A DNA stretch of 64,000 bases from Polyangium sp. 15x6 (GTDB lineage Bacteria > Myxococcota_A > Polyangia > Polyangiales > Polyangiaceae), in contig NZ_JASBQE010000011.1 in assembly GCF_029960785.1 (NCBI RefSeq), positions 1-64,000 on the forward strand, given 5' to 3'. Below are positions 16,586 to 25,666 of this stretch, in pieces. A model generated the notes under the pieces. The model made no database searches. It worked only from the letters and a program-made list of their open reading frames with translations, and was not told the DNA's origin. Made by a program: the position numbers and the translations under genes. Each line of letters starts with the position of its first letter. The stretch's first letter is position 1.

Positions 16586-19500
16586 TCACCGATGCCGGCG
16601 CCGCGCGACGAGCGCGAGGACCCCGAAGAGCCCCACGAGCCCGAGCGGCCCCTCCCCCGTCGATCCGGGGAACGTGCACGAACACCCACGCGGGCCAGGC
16701 TTCACGGGCAGGATCCGCGGCTCTTCGTGGGGCGTTCGCCGATCGCCCACGACCTCGACGGCTGCGCCCATCGGCGACGGATCCCCGAACACGCCGAAGC
16801 TCGCCCAGAAATACGGGTGTGACGTGGGCTCGTCGGCGAGCATGGCGAGCTCGACATCCCGGAGCGCGGCGCTCCGGCCGCCGCCCTTCGTGACGCGCTG
16901 GTAATAGGCCACCATGAGCCGCTGCGTCTCCTCGTCCGCGACCTTCCACAAGCTCGCGACGAGCGACTCGGCGCCGGCCACGAAGAGCGCGCGCCGAAGG
17001 CCGTACACGCCCTCGCCGCGCTGCACGTCGCCGAGGCCCGTCTCGCACGCGGAGAGCACGACGAGCTTGGTGCCCCAAAGATCGAGCGAGCTCGCTTCGA
17101 GCGCCGTGAGGATCCCGTCCTCGCCGCCGCCGCCCTTCTTCGCGTTCGCCCCCGCGAGCGCGAGCCCCGAGCGCAGCAGCGGATCATCCGGCAGCCAGTC
17201 CGGCGACGGTTCGAGCTCGAGCCCACGCTCACCTTGTGCCGCCGCGCGCGCCGCCGCGCCCTTCGCGGGCAGGAAAAACCCGTGCGTCGCCACGTGCACG
17301 ATCCGCGGCGCGTGCGCCTTCTTCAGCGTCGACTCCGTCGCCTCGAGGTCCACGTGCATCGCGGCGCCCGGCAGGATCGGGGCGAGCGCGCGCGCCTCGA
17401 CCGCCGTCGCCGGCAGCGGCTCGAAATAGGCCTTGTCGAGGCCCCGCGTCTTCGCGTCGGGTTTGCCGTCCAGCAGCGCGAGCGCGCTCTCCCCCTGCTC
17501 GCGCTGCCCGAACGCGGGATTCGCCACGACGAGCGCGCCCTGCCCCGGCGGCGCCGTGCGCGACAGCCGCAAGAGATCCCGCCCGCTCGTCAGGTACGAG
17601 ATCTCGTACCGCTTGACCAGGTACTGCCCCTCCTCGTCGACGAGCGCCGCGAACGGCACGAGCGAGAGCGCGCCGTCGGCCGCGATCATGAGCTTCGTTT
17701 TTCCGCCGAGCAGCGGCCGGATCTTGCGCATCACGAGCTCGTCGAGCGCCCGCGCCGGCGGCTTCGGATCCTGGTCGAGCGACGCCGAGAGCGTCTCGCG
17801 CAGCGCCTTCGTCGCCGCCTCGATCGGCCCGCTCTCGCCGAGATCGACGAAGCTCACCTTGCCCGACGCATCGAGCACGTACGCCGCGAAGCGCGGCGGC
17901 CCGTCGCGGCTCGGCATGTCCACGTCGGCCGAGCGCCGTGGCACGTACAGCGAGATCTCCACGAGCGCCGTCTCCGCCGGCACCTGCGCTTGCACGCGCT
18001 CGATCGTGACGGGCGTCTCCTCCGCGCGGAACACGTCGCTCCGCCCGCCCATCTTCTCCTCGATCGCCCGCGCCTTCTCCTCGCGCCGCGCGAGCTCCGC
18101 CTTGAACTCCTCGAGCGGCTGGCCCGCGGGCCCTCGCATCGCGAGCCGCGCGACCTCGCCCCGCGCCGCCGCGAGCTCGTCCGCGAGCTTCGCCTCCTCG
18201 GCCCCGAGCTTGCGCCGCAGGGCCGCGAGCGAGCTCGCCATCACGTCGAGCACGCGCCCTTTGCGCTGCAAGATCGTGGTCAGCGCGAGCTTCCTCGCGT
18301 CCGCGTCCGCGGGCATCGTCCGCGCGTGCAGGCTCGTGAGGAAATCGGTCCCGGTGCGCATCGTCGCCACGAACGCGCGCTTTTGCGCCTCGGATCCCCC
18401 CGCGATCACGAGCGCCGCTTGCCGCTCGCGGATCTCCGCCGCCCGCGTCGCCGCGCGAAGCGCCAGATCGAGCTTGCCCGTCTCCACGTACAGCGCGGCG
18501 AGCCCTTCGAGCCCGGCCGCCACCTTCTCGTGCTCGCCTCCGAACGTCGTCTCGAAGATCCCGACCGCCCGCTTGTAAAACCCCTCGGCCTCACCCGCGT
18601 TGTCCGACGTTCGGGGCTTCGGGTCGCCTTTGGCGCCCTGCGCCCCGAGCCCCCCCTGCCGCCGCGCGAGATCCGCGAGATCGAGCAGCGACGACGCGAC
18701 GAACGGATGCTCCTTGCCGAACGTCTTTTCGCGCGCCGCGAGCGCCTCCTCGTGGAGCTTCTTCGCGCCCGCCGCGTCTCCGCGCATCTCGCGGATACGC
18801 CCGAAGATCGCCCGTGACTCGGCGCGATCCGGGTGCATCGCCGGAAGCAGCTCGTCGCGGATCGCGAGCGCCCGCGCCGCGTGGACCTCGGCTTTGTCGA
18901 GCTTCTGCGCGCGCCGGTAGAGATCGGCGAGGTTCGCCGACACCTCGGCCACGGACTTGTCCTTCGGCCCGTTCGTCTTCTCGTAATGGGCGAGCGTGCG
19001 CGAAAGCAGCTGCTCGGCGCGAGAAAAATCCCCCTTTTGCGTCGCGATCTGCCCGAAGATCCACTGCAAGGCGACGCGCAGCTCCGGCGCGTCCTTCCCC
19101 TTTTGGGCATTCGCCTCGACGATCGCCTGCGCGCGGAGGAGCCTCGACTCGGCCCGGTCGTACGCCCCCGTCTCCACGTCGAGCGCCGCGCGCAGCGCGA
19201 GCTGGCTCGCGTAATAGAGGCTGTCTTCACCCTCTCGTTCCCGGGCGATGGCGACGAGCTCGTCGAGCACCACCTCGGCGCCCGCATAGTCCTGCAGGGC
19301 GACACGCGTCGCCGCGAGCTCGCCCATCTCCGTCGTGGCGTTGAACCGAAACCCGCTCACGTCCGCGACGCGCTCGACCGCCTGCGCGCGGATCGGCTCG
19401 GCCCGCGTGTAACGGCCGGTGTCGTGGTACAACCGGCCGAGGTTCACGAGCAGATACGGGTACGGTTTTCGATCCCGCGAGACATCCTCGCAGATCTTGA

Positions 19501-20107
19501 TCGCGCGGCGCAGCATGGCCTCGGCCTCGTCGTACCGCCCGAGCGCCTTGAAGGACTCCGCGATCGCCGCGAACGGCCCGATCGTGTCCTCGCCCTCGAC
19601 GCCGCGCCTCGACTTCACGCTGATCGCGATCTCGCGTTCGAGCAGCTTGATGGCGCGCGCGTGCTCGCCCCCGGCTTGCAGCGCCCTCGCGAGCTCGTGG
19701 ATGCGATAGCGAAGATCCGCCTCGTTGTCTGGCTTCTTCTCGACGACCGCGAGCAGCTTCTCGCGGTAGGGCACGGCGCGGGCGTACTGCTTCTTCCCCT
19801 CGTGAATGTCCGCCACCTGACGCAGGCTCATCTTCGTCCAGACGCTCTCGGGATCGATCTTCTCCCGGATCGCGAGGGCCTTCAGCGCCGGCGCGAGCGC
19901 CGGATCGTATTGCTTCTTTTCGAGCAGCCGCTGCGCCTCGACGGCGAGCTCTTGCGACTCCTTCAGCGCCGCCTGCTCCGCGCTCGTGAGCGCGGCTTTC
20001 GGGGCGGCCTTCGGCGGCGCGCCGAGGGCCGGCGCCGCGGCGAGCGTCACCCCCGCGAGGAGGAACACCGAGGAGATCCGACGGAACGTGCGGTAAGCTC
20101 GCGCCAT
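16586..20107 (-). CDS. Secreted TPR-CHAT protease with MYXO-CTERM-like anchor
   Basis: A 1173-residue protein. Residues 1-29 are a signal peptide (basic start, hydrophobic core, AAPALGA). Residues ~45-560 hold many tetratricopeptide-like helix pairs (KQYDPALAPALKALAIRE, GRYDEAEAMLRRAIKI). The C-terminal ~400 residues are a CHAT domain, a caspase-like cysteine protease fold. The predicted dyad is H942 in HVATHGFF and C1021 in VVLSACETGLG, both intact. The tail has GCSC at 1141-1144, a short linker, a hydrophobic helix (GLVGLFGVLALVA) and RRRHR. This is the layout of MYXO-CTERM surface-anchoring signals. The protease is thus predicted at the cell surface, unlike most cytoplasmic CHAT proteins. 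Its start codon overlaps that of the divergent esterase gene. Confidence 0.88.
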   Translation of the reverse strand: MARAYRTFRRISSVFLLAGVTLAAAPALGAPPKAAPKAALTSAEQAALKESQELAVEAQRLLEKKQYDPALAPALKALAIREKIDPESVWTKMSLRQVADIHEGKKQYARAVPYREKLLAVVEKKPDNEADLRYRIHELARALQAGGEHARAIKLLEREIAISVKSRRGVEGEDTIGPFAAIAESFKALGRYDEAEAMLRRAIKICEDVSRDRKPYPYLLVNLGRLYHDTGRYTRAEPIRAQAVERVADVSGFRFNATTEMGELAATRVALQDYAGAEVVLDELVAIAREREGEDSLYYASQLALRAALDVETGAYDRAESRLLRAQAIVEANAQKGKDAPELRVALQWIFGQIATQKGDFSRAEQLLSRTLAHYEKTNGPKDKSVAEVSANLADLYRRAQKLDKAEVHAARALAIRDELLPAMHPDRAESRAIFGRIREMRGDAAGAKKLHEEALAAREKTFGKEHPFVASSLLDLADLARRQGGLGAQGAKGDPKPRTSDNAGEAEGFYKRAVGIFETTFGGEHEKVAAGLEGLAALYVETGKLDLALRAATRAAEIRERQAALVIAGGSEAQKRAFVATMRTGTDFLTSLHARTMPADADARKLALTTILQRKGRVLDVMASSLAALRRKLGAEEAKLADELAAARGEVARLAMRGPAGQPLEEFKAELARREEKARAIEEKMGGRSDVFRAEETPVTIERVQAQVPAETALVEISLYVPRRSADVDMPSRDGPPRFAAYVLDASGKVSFVDLGESGPIEAATKALRETLSASLDQDPKPPARALDELVMRKIRPLLGGKTKLMIAADGALSLVPFAALVDEEGQYLVKRYEISYLTSGRDLLRLSRTAPPGQGALVVANPAFGQREQGESALALLDGKPDAKTRGLDKAYFEPLPATAVEARALAPILPGAAMHVDLEATESTLKKAHAPRIVHVATHGFFLPAKGAAARAAAQGERGLELEPSPDWLPDDPLLRSGLALAGANAKKGGGGEDGILTALEASSLDLWGTKLVVLSACETGLGDVQRGEGVYGLRRALFVAGAESLVASLWKVADEETQRLMVAYYQRVTKGGGRSAALRDVELAMLADEPTSHPYFWASFGVFGDPSPMGAAVEVVGDRRTPHEEPRILPVKPGPRGCSCTFPGSTGEGPLGLVGLFGVLALVARRRHR

Positions 20108-21050
20108 GACGCGCTTCTACCCCTCCCTTGTCCTCGCATCCATACCGTTCGTTTTTGCCCTGGCCTGCGCCTCGAATCCCGCCGGGTCGGGCGGCAACGC
20201 CGGCGCCGGAGGCACCGGCGGCGCGGGGGGCACCGGCGGCGAAGAGCCGGGCGAGCTCGTCGTCGGCGGTGATCGCCCCGTCACCGTCCACGTCCCCCCC
20301 GGCCTCGACCCTGCCAAACCCTCCCCGCTCGTGATCCTGCTCCACGGCTACAGCGCCTCCGGCGCCGTCCAGGAGCTCTTGTTCCAGTTGAAGCCCCAGG
20401 CCGACAAACACGGTTTTTTGTATGCGCACCCGGATGGCACGTTCGACGCGGAGTCGAAGCGCTTCTGGAATGCGACGGACGCCTGCTGCGATTTCGGGGG
20501 CGTGGGCGTCGACGACGTCGCCTACCTCTCGGGCCTCGTCACCGAGATCGGACAGCATTACAAGGTCGACCCGAAGCGCGTGTATTTCCTGGGCCACTCG
20601 AACGGCGGCTACATGTCGCACCGGATGGCCTGCGACCGCTCGGATCTCGTCGCCGGCATCGCGAGCCTCGCGGGCGCGACGTGGAGCGATCCGGCGAAAT
20701 GCCCGGCGGAGAAACCCGTCGCGATGCTGCAGATCCACGGAACGGCGGACGACACCGTGCTCTACGACGGCGACTCCATCCTGGGCGTGAGTTATCCGGG
20801 CGCCGTGGCGACGACCGAATCATGGGCGCAGAAGAACGGCTGCGCGCTCACGCCGTCCGCAGGCGAAGCGCTCGACCTCGAGGCGACGATCGAAGGCGCG
20901 GAGACCAGCGTCTCGAAATACACGACGGGCTGCAAGGCGGGCGGCGCGGCCGAGCTCTGGACGATCGCCGGCGGGACGCACGTGCCGGGGCTCGGGCCGA
21001 ACTTCGCCCCGAAGGTCGTGGAGTGGCTGCTCGCGCATCCGAAGCCTTGA
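20106..21050 (+). CDS. PHB-depolymerase/feruloyl-esterase-type lipoprotein (LpqC-like)
   Basis: A 314-residue secreted alpha/beta-hydrolase. The signal peptide ends in lipobox FALAC (C21), followed by a Gly/Asn/Ala linker (NAGAGGTGGAGGTGG). LVILLHGYSASG is the oxyanion region. The nucleophile is S155 in FLGHSNGGYM. The acid is D205 or D206 in HGTADDTVLY and the base is H282 in GGTHVPG, so the triad is complete. This is the esterase PHB/polyhydroxybutyrate depolymerase family, which also includes secreted feruloyl and acetylxylan esterases. The substrate cannot be read from the sequence, but the enzyme acts outside the cytoplasm. Its ATG overlaps the start codon of the divergent CHAT protease gene. 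Confidence 0.85.
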   Translation: MTRFYPSLVLASIPFVFALACASNPAGSGGNAGAGGTGGAGGTGGEEPGELVVGGDRPVTVHVPPGLDPAKPSPLVILLHGYSASGAVQELLFQLKPQADKHGFLYAHPDGTFDAESKRFWNATDACCDFGGVGVDDVAYLSGLVTEIGQHYKVDPKRVYFLGHSNGGYMSHRMACDRSDLVAGIASLAGATWSDPAKCPAEKPVAMLQIHGTADDTVLYDGDSILGVSYPGAVATTESWAQKNGCALTPSAGEALDLEATIEGAETSVSKYTTGCKAGGAAELWTIAGGTHVPGLGPNFAPKVVEWLLAHPKP

Positions 21051-21064
21051 GAGGGGATGCCGTT

Positions 21065-22058
21065 TCAGCGGGTCTGTTCACCGAGCCGCCGGAGGTGCGG
21101 TCGCCCTCCGGCTTCTTCCACGACGACCCAGGGATTTTTCGGGTCGTAGGCCGTGACGCCCCAGATGGGGAGCGGCGGGGCTTGGTCGATCGAGGTGAGG
21201 CCGTCGCGCAGGAGGGAGCGGCCGACGTCGGTGATCTCGTAGCGCGAGGTCCATAGGCCGTTCGGGGTGCGGTAGGGCTCGGTAATCAGCGCCCCGGGAC
21301 CGTCGAATTTCGCCCATGCGGCGATGCGATCGAACAGGATGACGTCTCCGGTGAGGTCGAACCATTGGCGAAACGCATCGCCCTTCGCCCCTTCTCGCAT
21401 GAAGATTGCTGCGGGAGTTCTGGGCGTGTCGTCGACGAGATCGAGCATGAGTGTATCCAGGGTCGAAAGGGAAAGCCCTCGCTCGCTGAACCGGGGGAAA
21501 AAGCCCGCTTGGTAGGCGCCCAGCTCGAGGAGCTCCTTGCGTGATGGTGTCTTCCCGAGGTTTTTCCGGAAAGGATCGGCGAAGGCGCCGTGAGCTTCTT
21601 CCAAAAGCGCGCCTTTTCGCGGACCTCGCGGAGCGAAAGAGAACGCATCGTCTCCCACGCGAGAGGCGCCATCGCCGGCTTCAAGCTCACATAACCAATA
21701 CCAAAGCTGATGGGCGGATCCCGCTCCTTGTGTTCTCCCACGACGACGAGCGATAGGTCGGGCTGCGTGGGCCGGCGCTGGAGCCGATAAGAGCAGAGCG
21801 CCCAGAGCGCAACTCGATCGTCCCACGAGGGAGACATCCAGATAACAACAGGCTCGTCGGCGGCGAGCGCCTTGAGGGCTCGGCGATATGGCGGTAAGCC
21901 GAGAACGACGGCCCTATCCGGACGTCGCCATCCTTCCACGCGTACCCGAAGGCGACGGACGTCTGGTTGTAGACCCCGACCCCGAGCCTACCCGTCCCGG
22001 GCAGGACGCTGCACAGGTCGTCCACGCCAAACGAGCATGCTGCTCTCGATACGGCCAT
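21065..22058 (-). pseudogene. Frameshifted gene, possibly DUF1835-like
   Basis: Three reading frames carry consecutive, non-overlapping protein-like segments. From 22058 one frame gives DDLCSVLPGTGRLGVGVYNQ up to FSAYR near 21895. A second continues with RRALKALAADEPVVIW through WDDRVALWALC and SLREVREKARFWKK to about 21605. A third runs EEAHGAFADPFRKNLG to the stop at 21065, ending with EPYRTPNGLWTSRYEITDVG. The first junction looks like a 5-bp insertion in TACCGCCATATCGCC; the second is a one-base shift. The pattern (short N-terminal nucleotide-fold-like part, C-terminal domain ending in a winged-helix-like segment) resembles DUF1835-type proteins, but this is tentative. Sequencing error cannot be excluded. 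Confidence 0.55.
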
Positions 22059-22691
22059 CCCCCCAAGCCACGCGCTCCCCCTCCCCCGTCACGGTGCGCG
22101 AGCCGTGACGCAGTCGGGTAGGCTACGGTAGGCATCACCACACCGTCAACCTCTTCCCCGGTGTTTTCCGGGCATTCACCGTGCCCACATGCCGCAAGTG
22201 GCCCCGCGACGCCTCGACGACCCATCTCGAACGTTCGAACCACATTCGCCACGAAGCTCCGCCCCCGCCTCCACCCGCGATGCAGCACCGGGATCGTTCC
22301 GCAGGCCCCGTCGCGGGCCGAAACCCGAACGTCGACGCGTCGCTCCCTCGCTCCTTTCGCATGAACCGCTCCGGCTCGCGTTGGCACGCAGGTTCGAGCG
22401 CCGATCGCCGCACGGCGAAAAGCGCGCACCACGCACCTCCGGCGCCACGAGCGACGATGCAACCGCTCACGCCCCCGTTCCCCGCGCCCCCGTCCCCCCC
22501 GTCGACGTTGCGACCCCACTTCGGGCGCCCGAACCGCCCCCGCGACGCGTTGCAACGCCACTTCAGCCCCCTCGAACGCCCCCGCAAGCCGTCTCCGGCG
22601 CGTTCGAGCCCCTTCCCGTGAGAGGCGGCAGTGTCCCCGGACGCATCACGTCGTTGACGGCCGGCGCGGGAGCCCTCTACCATCCGCCGCC
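22059..22691. other. Gene-free C-rich intergenic region
   Basis: These 633 bases hold no convincing gene. The open frames on both strands are Arg/Pro/Ala-rich antisense-type sequence without ribosome-binding sites or signal peptides. The plus strand is strongly pyrimidine-rich from about 22240 to 22610 and includes a four-tract cytosine motif annotated separately. Promoters for the gene at 22692 and for the disrupted gene on the minus strand should lie here, but I could not identify them. Confidence 0.6.
22472..22500 (-). other. G-quadruplex-forming motif
   Basis: The plus strand has cytosine runs of 5, 4, 5 and 7 bases (22472-22476, 22480-22483, 22487-22491, 22494-22500) separated by loops of 3, 3 and 2 bases. 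The minus strand therefore carries four guanine tracts of at least four with very short loops, a canonical G-quadruplex pattern. The opposite strand could form an i-motif. No function is shown. Confidence 0.6.
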
Positions 22692-23549
22692 ATGGTTGGA
22701 GTCAAGACCCTCCCTGAAACAGCGACCACCGCGACTGCCGCGGTCCATTTCCGCTTCATGGCGGCCCGTATCCGGCGCAATCCCCTCACGCAGGCGCTCG
22801 TCCCCGACGTGGATGCATTCGAGCCGCGCATCGAGGCCACCATCGCCGAGGAGCGCAACCTCCTCGAAGCCGAGGCCTCCGCCACCGCAGTGGTCCAGTT
22901 CGCGGATTACGATCTCGATGATTCGGTCGATTTCGTCTCGGCCAACGTGGACAAGCGTTCGCTTCTCGCGCAACGCCTCTTCAAGGACCTACGCCCCAGC
23001 GAATTGAAGCGACCCACGCTCGGCGGGCAGCTCGACATCATGCAAACCTGGCCCGAAGCGCTGGCGGAAGCCGATAAAGCCGTGCTGAGAGACCACGCGC
23101 CCGTGGTGGCCACACGTGCAAAGGCAGGCGAGGAAGCGGCGAAGGAAAAGAAGACCGCGACGCAAAACCTGGTCAACTTCCGGACCATCGGCACGCGCGT
23201 GAAGCTGAACCAGGACCACAACAAATTGCGGAAGTCGCTCTACGGCAAGCTGGGCGAGATTCAGCACGCGCACAAGCTCGGCGCCGGCTGGGCGGAGTCG
23301 TTCTTCCTCCAGGACTCGGCCGAGGAGCTGACCCTGAGCCAGCTCGACAAGAAGATCGGGGCGGCCTTGGCGGAGCTCGACGCGCTGAAGATGCAGCGCG
23401 AGGCGCTCGCCGCACAGGAAGCGAAGATCGCAGCCCAGCGGGCGCAGGCCGCCCAGCAAGAGAAGAAGGCGAAGCTCGAAGCGCTCCAGAAGCTCAAGGC
23501 CGACCTCGCGGCGCAAGAGGCGGCGCTGCTGTCCGAGCTTTCCGAGTGA
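22692..23549 (+). CDS. Hypothetical coiled-coil protein
   Basis: A 285-residue soluble protein. The first ~200 residues are mixed alpha with a conserved-looking core (FADYDLDDSVDFVSANVDK; LGGQLDIMQTWPEALAEADK; NLVNFRTIGTRVKLNQDHNKLRKSLYGKL). The last ~70 residues are a long charged helix rich in Ala, Gln, Lys and Glu that should form a coiled coil (QREALAAQEAKIAAQRAQAA). There is no signal peptide or membrane helix. The family is not recognised. The gene overlaps the next one by four bases (ATGA), so the two are probably co-translated, although the second product is exported. Confidence 0.7.
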   Translation: MVGVKTLPETATTATAAVHFRFMAARIRRNPLTQALVPDVDAFEPRIEATIAEERNLLEAEASATAVVQFADYDLDDSVDFVSANVDKRSLLAQRLFKDLRPSELKRPTLGGQLDIMQTWPEALAEADKAVLRDHAPVVATRAKAGEEAAKEKKTATQNLVNFRTIGTRVKLNQDHNKLRKSLYGKLGEIQHAHKLGAGWAESFFLQDSAEELTLSQLDKKIGAALAELDALKMQREALAAQEAKIAAQRAQAAQQEKKAKLEALQKLKADLAAQEAALLSELSE

Positions 23550-24097
23550 GGATTCGTAGGGTCGCGATACGCCCGCCATCGCTGCCGCGACGTTCGCGGT
23601 ACTGGTCATGCTTCGGCGTGTTGCTCGCTCTTGCCTCGTGTGCGCCAGGGTTTCGCACGTTCGTGCCCCAAGGCCCGGAAGTCCGCTGCGATGGCACACT
23701 TGGTTCGGGCGGCGTGCGCATCGTCTACTGGACGGGCGCGTGCCATGGCAATTGTCCCCAGTACCGAGCCACGTTATGTGGCGACGGCACCGCCGTTCAT
23801 GACGGCATGATCTTCGTGAAGGCGCCCGGTCGACACGTACGTGTGCTCGACCCGGATCGGCTCGCGAAGCTCTGGAGAGCGCTCGATCGGGTCGCCGATG
23901 GGCCAAGCCCGCTCGACGATGCCATCGGAGAGGTGCGGCCGCACCTCCGCTGCGAGAAGAAGGGCGTCACGCGCTGGCTCGCGAGCACGACACCCGAAGG
24001 CACGAGCACGTACGATCTCTTCGAAAAAGCGCTCGGTCTCGAGGAGTGGGTGGGCTCGGATGCCGAGAGAAACCAGCTATGGTTGGAATCGCGCTGA
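23546..24097 (+). CDS. DUF6438-like lipoprotein
   Basis: A 183-residue protein with a basic N-terminus, hydrophobic core and lipobox LASC near residue 32. The mature part contains IVYWTGACHGNCPQYRATL and CGDGTAVHDG. These match the pattern of the DUF6438 domain, where a GxCxGxCPxY motif precedes a beta strand with DGTVxYxG. The two cysteines of CHGNC could bind metal or form a disulfide. Function is not known for this family. The start ATG overlaps the stop of the coiled-coil gene. Confidence 0.7.
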   Translation: MRIRRVAIRPPSLPRRSRYWSCFGVLLALASCAPGFRTFVPQGPEVRCDGTLGSGGVRIVYWTGACHGNCPQYRATLCGDGTAVHDGMIFVKAPGRHVRVLDPDRLAKLWRALDRVADGPSPLDDAIGEVRPHLRCEKKGVTRWLASTTPEGTSTYDLFEKALGLEEWVGSDAERNQLWLESR

Positions 24098-24130
24098 AAC
24101 GGTACGCGGGCGCGCCCGAAGCCGTGAATC

Positions 24131-25666
24131 TCACTTCTTCTTCTTGTAGGGCTTCGGCTGCGTCGGGGTCACCGTATCGGTGAGCGTCTTCATGTACGCC
24201 ACGAGCGCCGCCTCTTCCGCCGCGGTGAGGCCCAGGTTCCCGAGCAGGCCCAGCAAGCCGGCCTGATTCGGCGTATCGAACTCCGCGGCCGGCCAGCAAC
24301 CCCTCTCCATCGCCTCGTCCGCCGTCGTCCCCGGCGGGCAGTTCACATCGTCCCGGAGCAGGAGCGACGTGTTGTAGAAGTGGACCACCTGCTCGAGGCT
24401 CTTGAAATAGCCATTGTGCATGTAGGCCTTGGTGAACCCGTTGCCGCGGCGCTTGTCGACGTTGCGCAGCGTCGTGGTCTTGAAATGTCCGGCGAGGGGC
24501 GTCGCCGCCGGGTTCTCCGGGTCGAACGAGGCGCTCTGATCCGCGTGCTCGAGGATCCCGGCGTCGCCATTGTCCGGATCGAAGTTCTCGATGTCGAAGT
24601 TCGCCGGCACTCCGATGTTGTGATAAGCGAAGTCGGTGTAGACCTGGTTCGGCTCGTCGCCCCTGGAGCCCAGGACGGGCCCGAAGGCCGTCGAATTGTG
24701 GCTGTTGTGGCACCGCCCGCAGTTCGCATTCTTCAGGCCGGGGTTCAGCCCCGAGTCATTGCGCCCGTAAAACAGGTCGTGTCCCAGATTCTCCTCCGGC
24801 GTCAGGTTGGAGAACGGGAGCGCGAGGACCTGGTTGCCCTGGGAATCCAGTACCTTGTTTCCCTGATCGCGCCGAGAGCTGAACGAGTTGACCTCGGAGG
24901 AATGCTGCCAGGCCGAGAGCGCGAGGGCGATGCGCTTGAAGCTGATGGCCGGATCGGCGCAGTCGATCGGCTCGCCCCAGGCCAGCGCGAAGAGCTCCGC
25001 GTATTTCGCCGACTCGACGTGCAGGCAGACAGCTTCGGCGCCGGGCAAACCGTGATCGTCGCCGTCGGGGACGTTCTGTTCGGCGTCATTCGGAAAAGGC
25101 CCGAGCGCCTGATCCGCGAGCGGTCCGATGTAGAGGCCGTACGCCGCCGCGCGGGCCGCATTCCCTTTGAAGATTTCCGTGCCGACATGCGTGGTGGCCC
25201 CCGCGCCCGTGAAGGTCGGAAGCGCCACGAAAGGCGTTGCCGTGCCCTCGGCGCGTCCGTCCCAGAAGGTGCCTCCGGTGCAAAGACGCGTGATGCCGAG
25301 AGCGCACGCGGCGGCGGGGGGAATCAGGGTGACGGTGACGGTCTTGGGCGTTTCGCCGAACGCCGGGCTGAAGCTCGCGTACGCGTTGCTCGGGGGCTTG
25401 CGCCGCCCAGCCGCTTTGGGATTGGCGCCGGGGACGACGACGCCGTTCTTGTTGACGCCGGCGACGGCGCCCGTCCAGCCATTCGCGGCATCGTGACAGG
25501 TATGACACCCCTGGCGCTTCGGACTGGAGATGTTGTCGAAGAAAACACGCTTGCCAAGCTCCTCGAGGGCGGCGACGTCCTGGGCAAGGGCCGTCCCGCT
25601 CGACAACAGCACCGCTGCGGACGCGAAAAGCGTCACGCGTTTCGTCACCACGTTAAGGACAATCAC
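24131..25666 (-). CDS. Di-haem cytochrome c peroxidase family protein
   Basis: About 511 residues with an N-terminal signal peptide (VTLFASAAVLLSSGTALAQ). Two haem c attachment motifs are visible: CHTCH near the N-terminus and CGRCH about two thirds along. This is the layout of the bacterial cytochrome c peroxidase/MauG family, which acts in the periplasm on hydrogen peroxide or on protein substrates. The central segment between the haems is longer than in classical CcpA (about 330 residues total), so this is a larger paralogue. The start is uncertain: the frame has GTG codons at 25666, 25651 and 25648. The sequence AAGGAG lies upstream of 25666, with ten bases between. The protein ends in a Lys-rich tail. 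Confidence 0.82.
   Translation of the reverse strand: MIVLNVVTKRVTLFASAAVLLSSGTALAQDVAALEELGKRVFFDNISSPKRQGCHTCHDAANGWTGAVAGVNKNGVVVPGANPKAAGRRKPPSNAYASFSPAFGETPKTVTVTLIPPAAACALGITRLCTGGTFWDGRAEGTATPFVALPTFTGAGATTHVGTEIFKGNAARAAAYGLYIGPLADQALGPFPNDAEQNVPDGDDHGLPGAEAVCLHVESAKYAELFALAWGEPIDCADPAISFKRIALALSAWQHSSEVNSFSSRRDQGNKVLDSQGNQVLALPFSNLTPEENLGHDLFYGRNDSGLNPGLKNANCGRCHNSHNSTAFGPVLGSRGDEPNQVYTDFAYHNIGVPANFDIENFDPDNGDAGILEHADQSASFDPENPAATPLAGHFKTTTLRNVDKRRGNGFTKAYMHNGYFKSLEQVVHFYNTSLLLRDDVNCPPGTTADEAMERGCWPAAEFDTPNQAGLLGLLGNLGLTAAEEAALVAYMKTLTDTVTPTQPKPYKKKK

Noticed and set aside
22176-23007. Several open frames of 90-270 residues in the 22 kb gap
   Set aside because: They are Arg/Pro/Ser-rich with no ribosome-binding site, overlap each other in several frames and do not resemble the neighbours in codon use.
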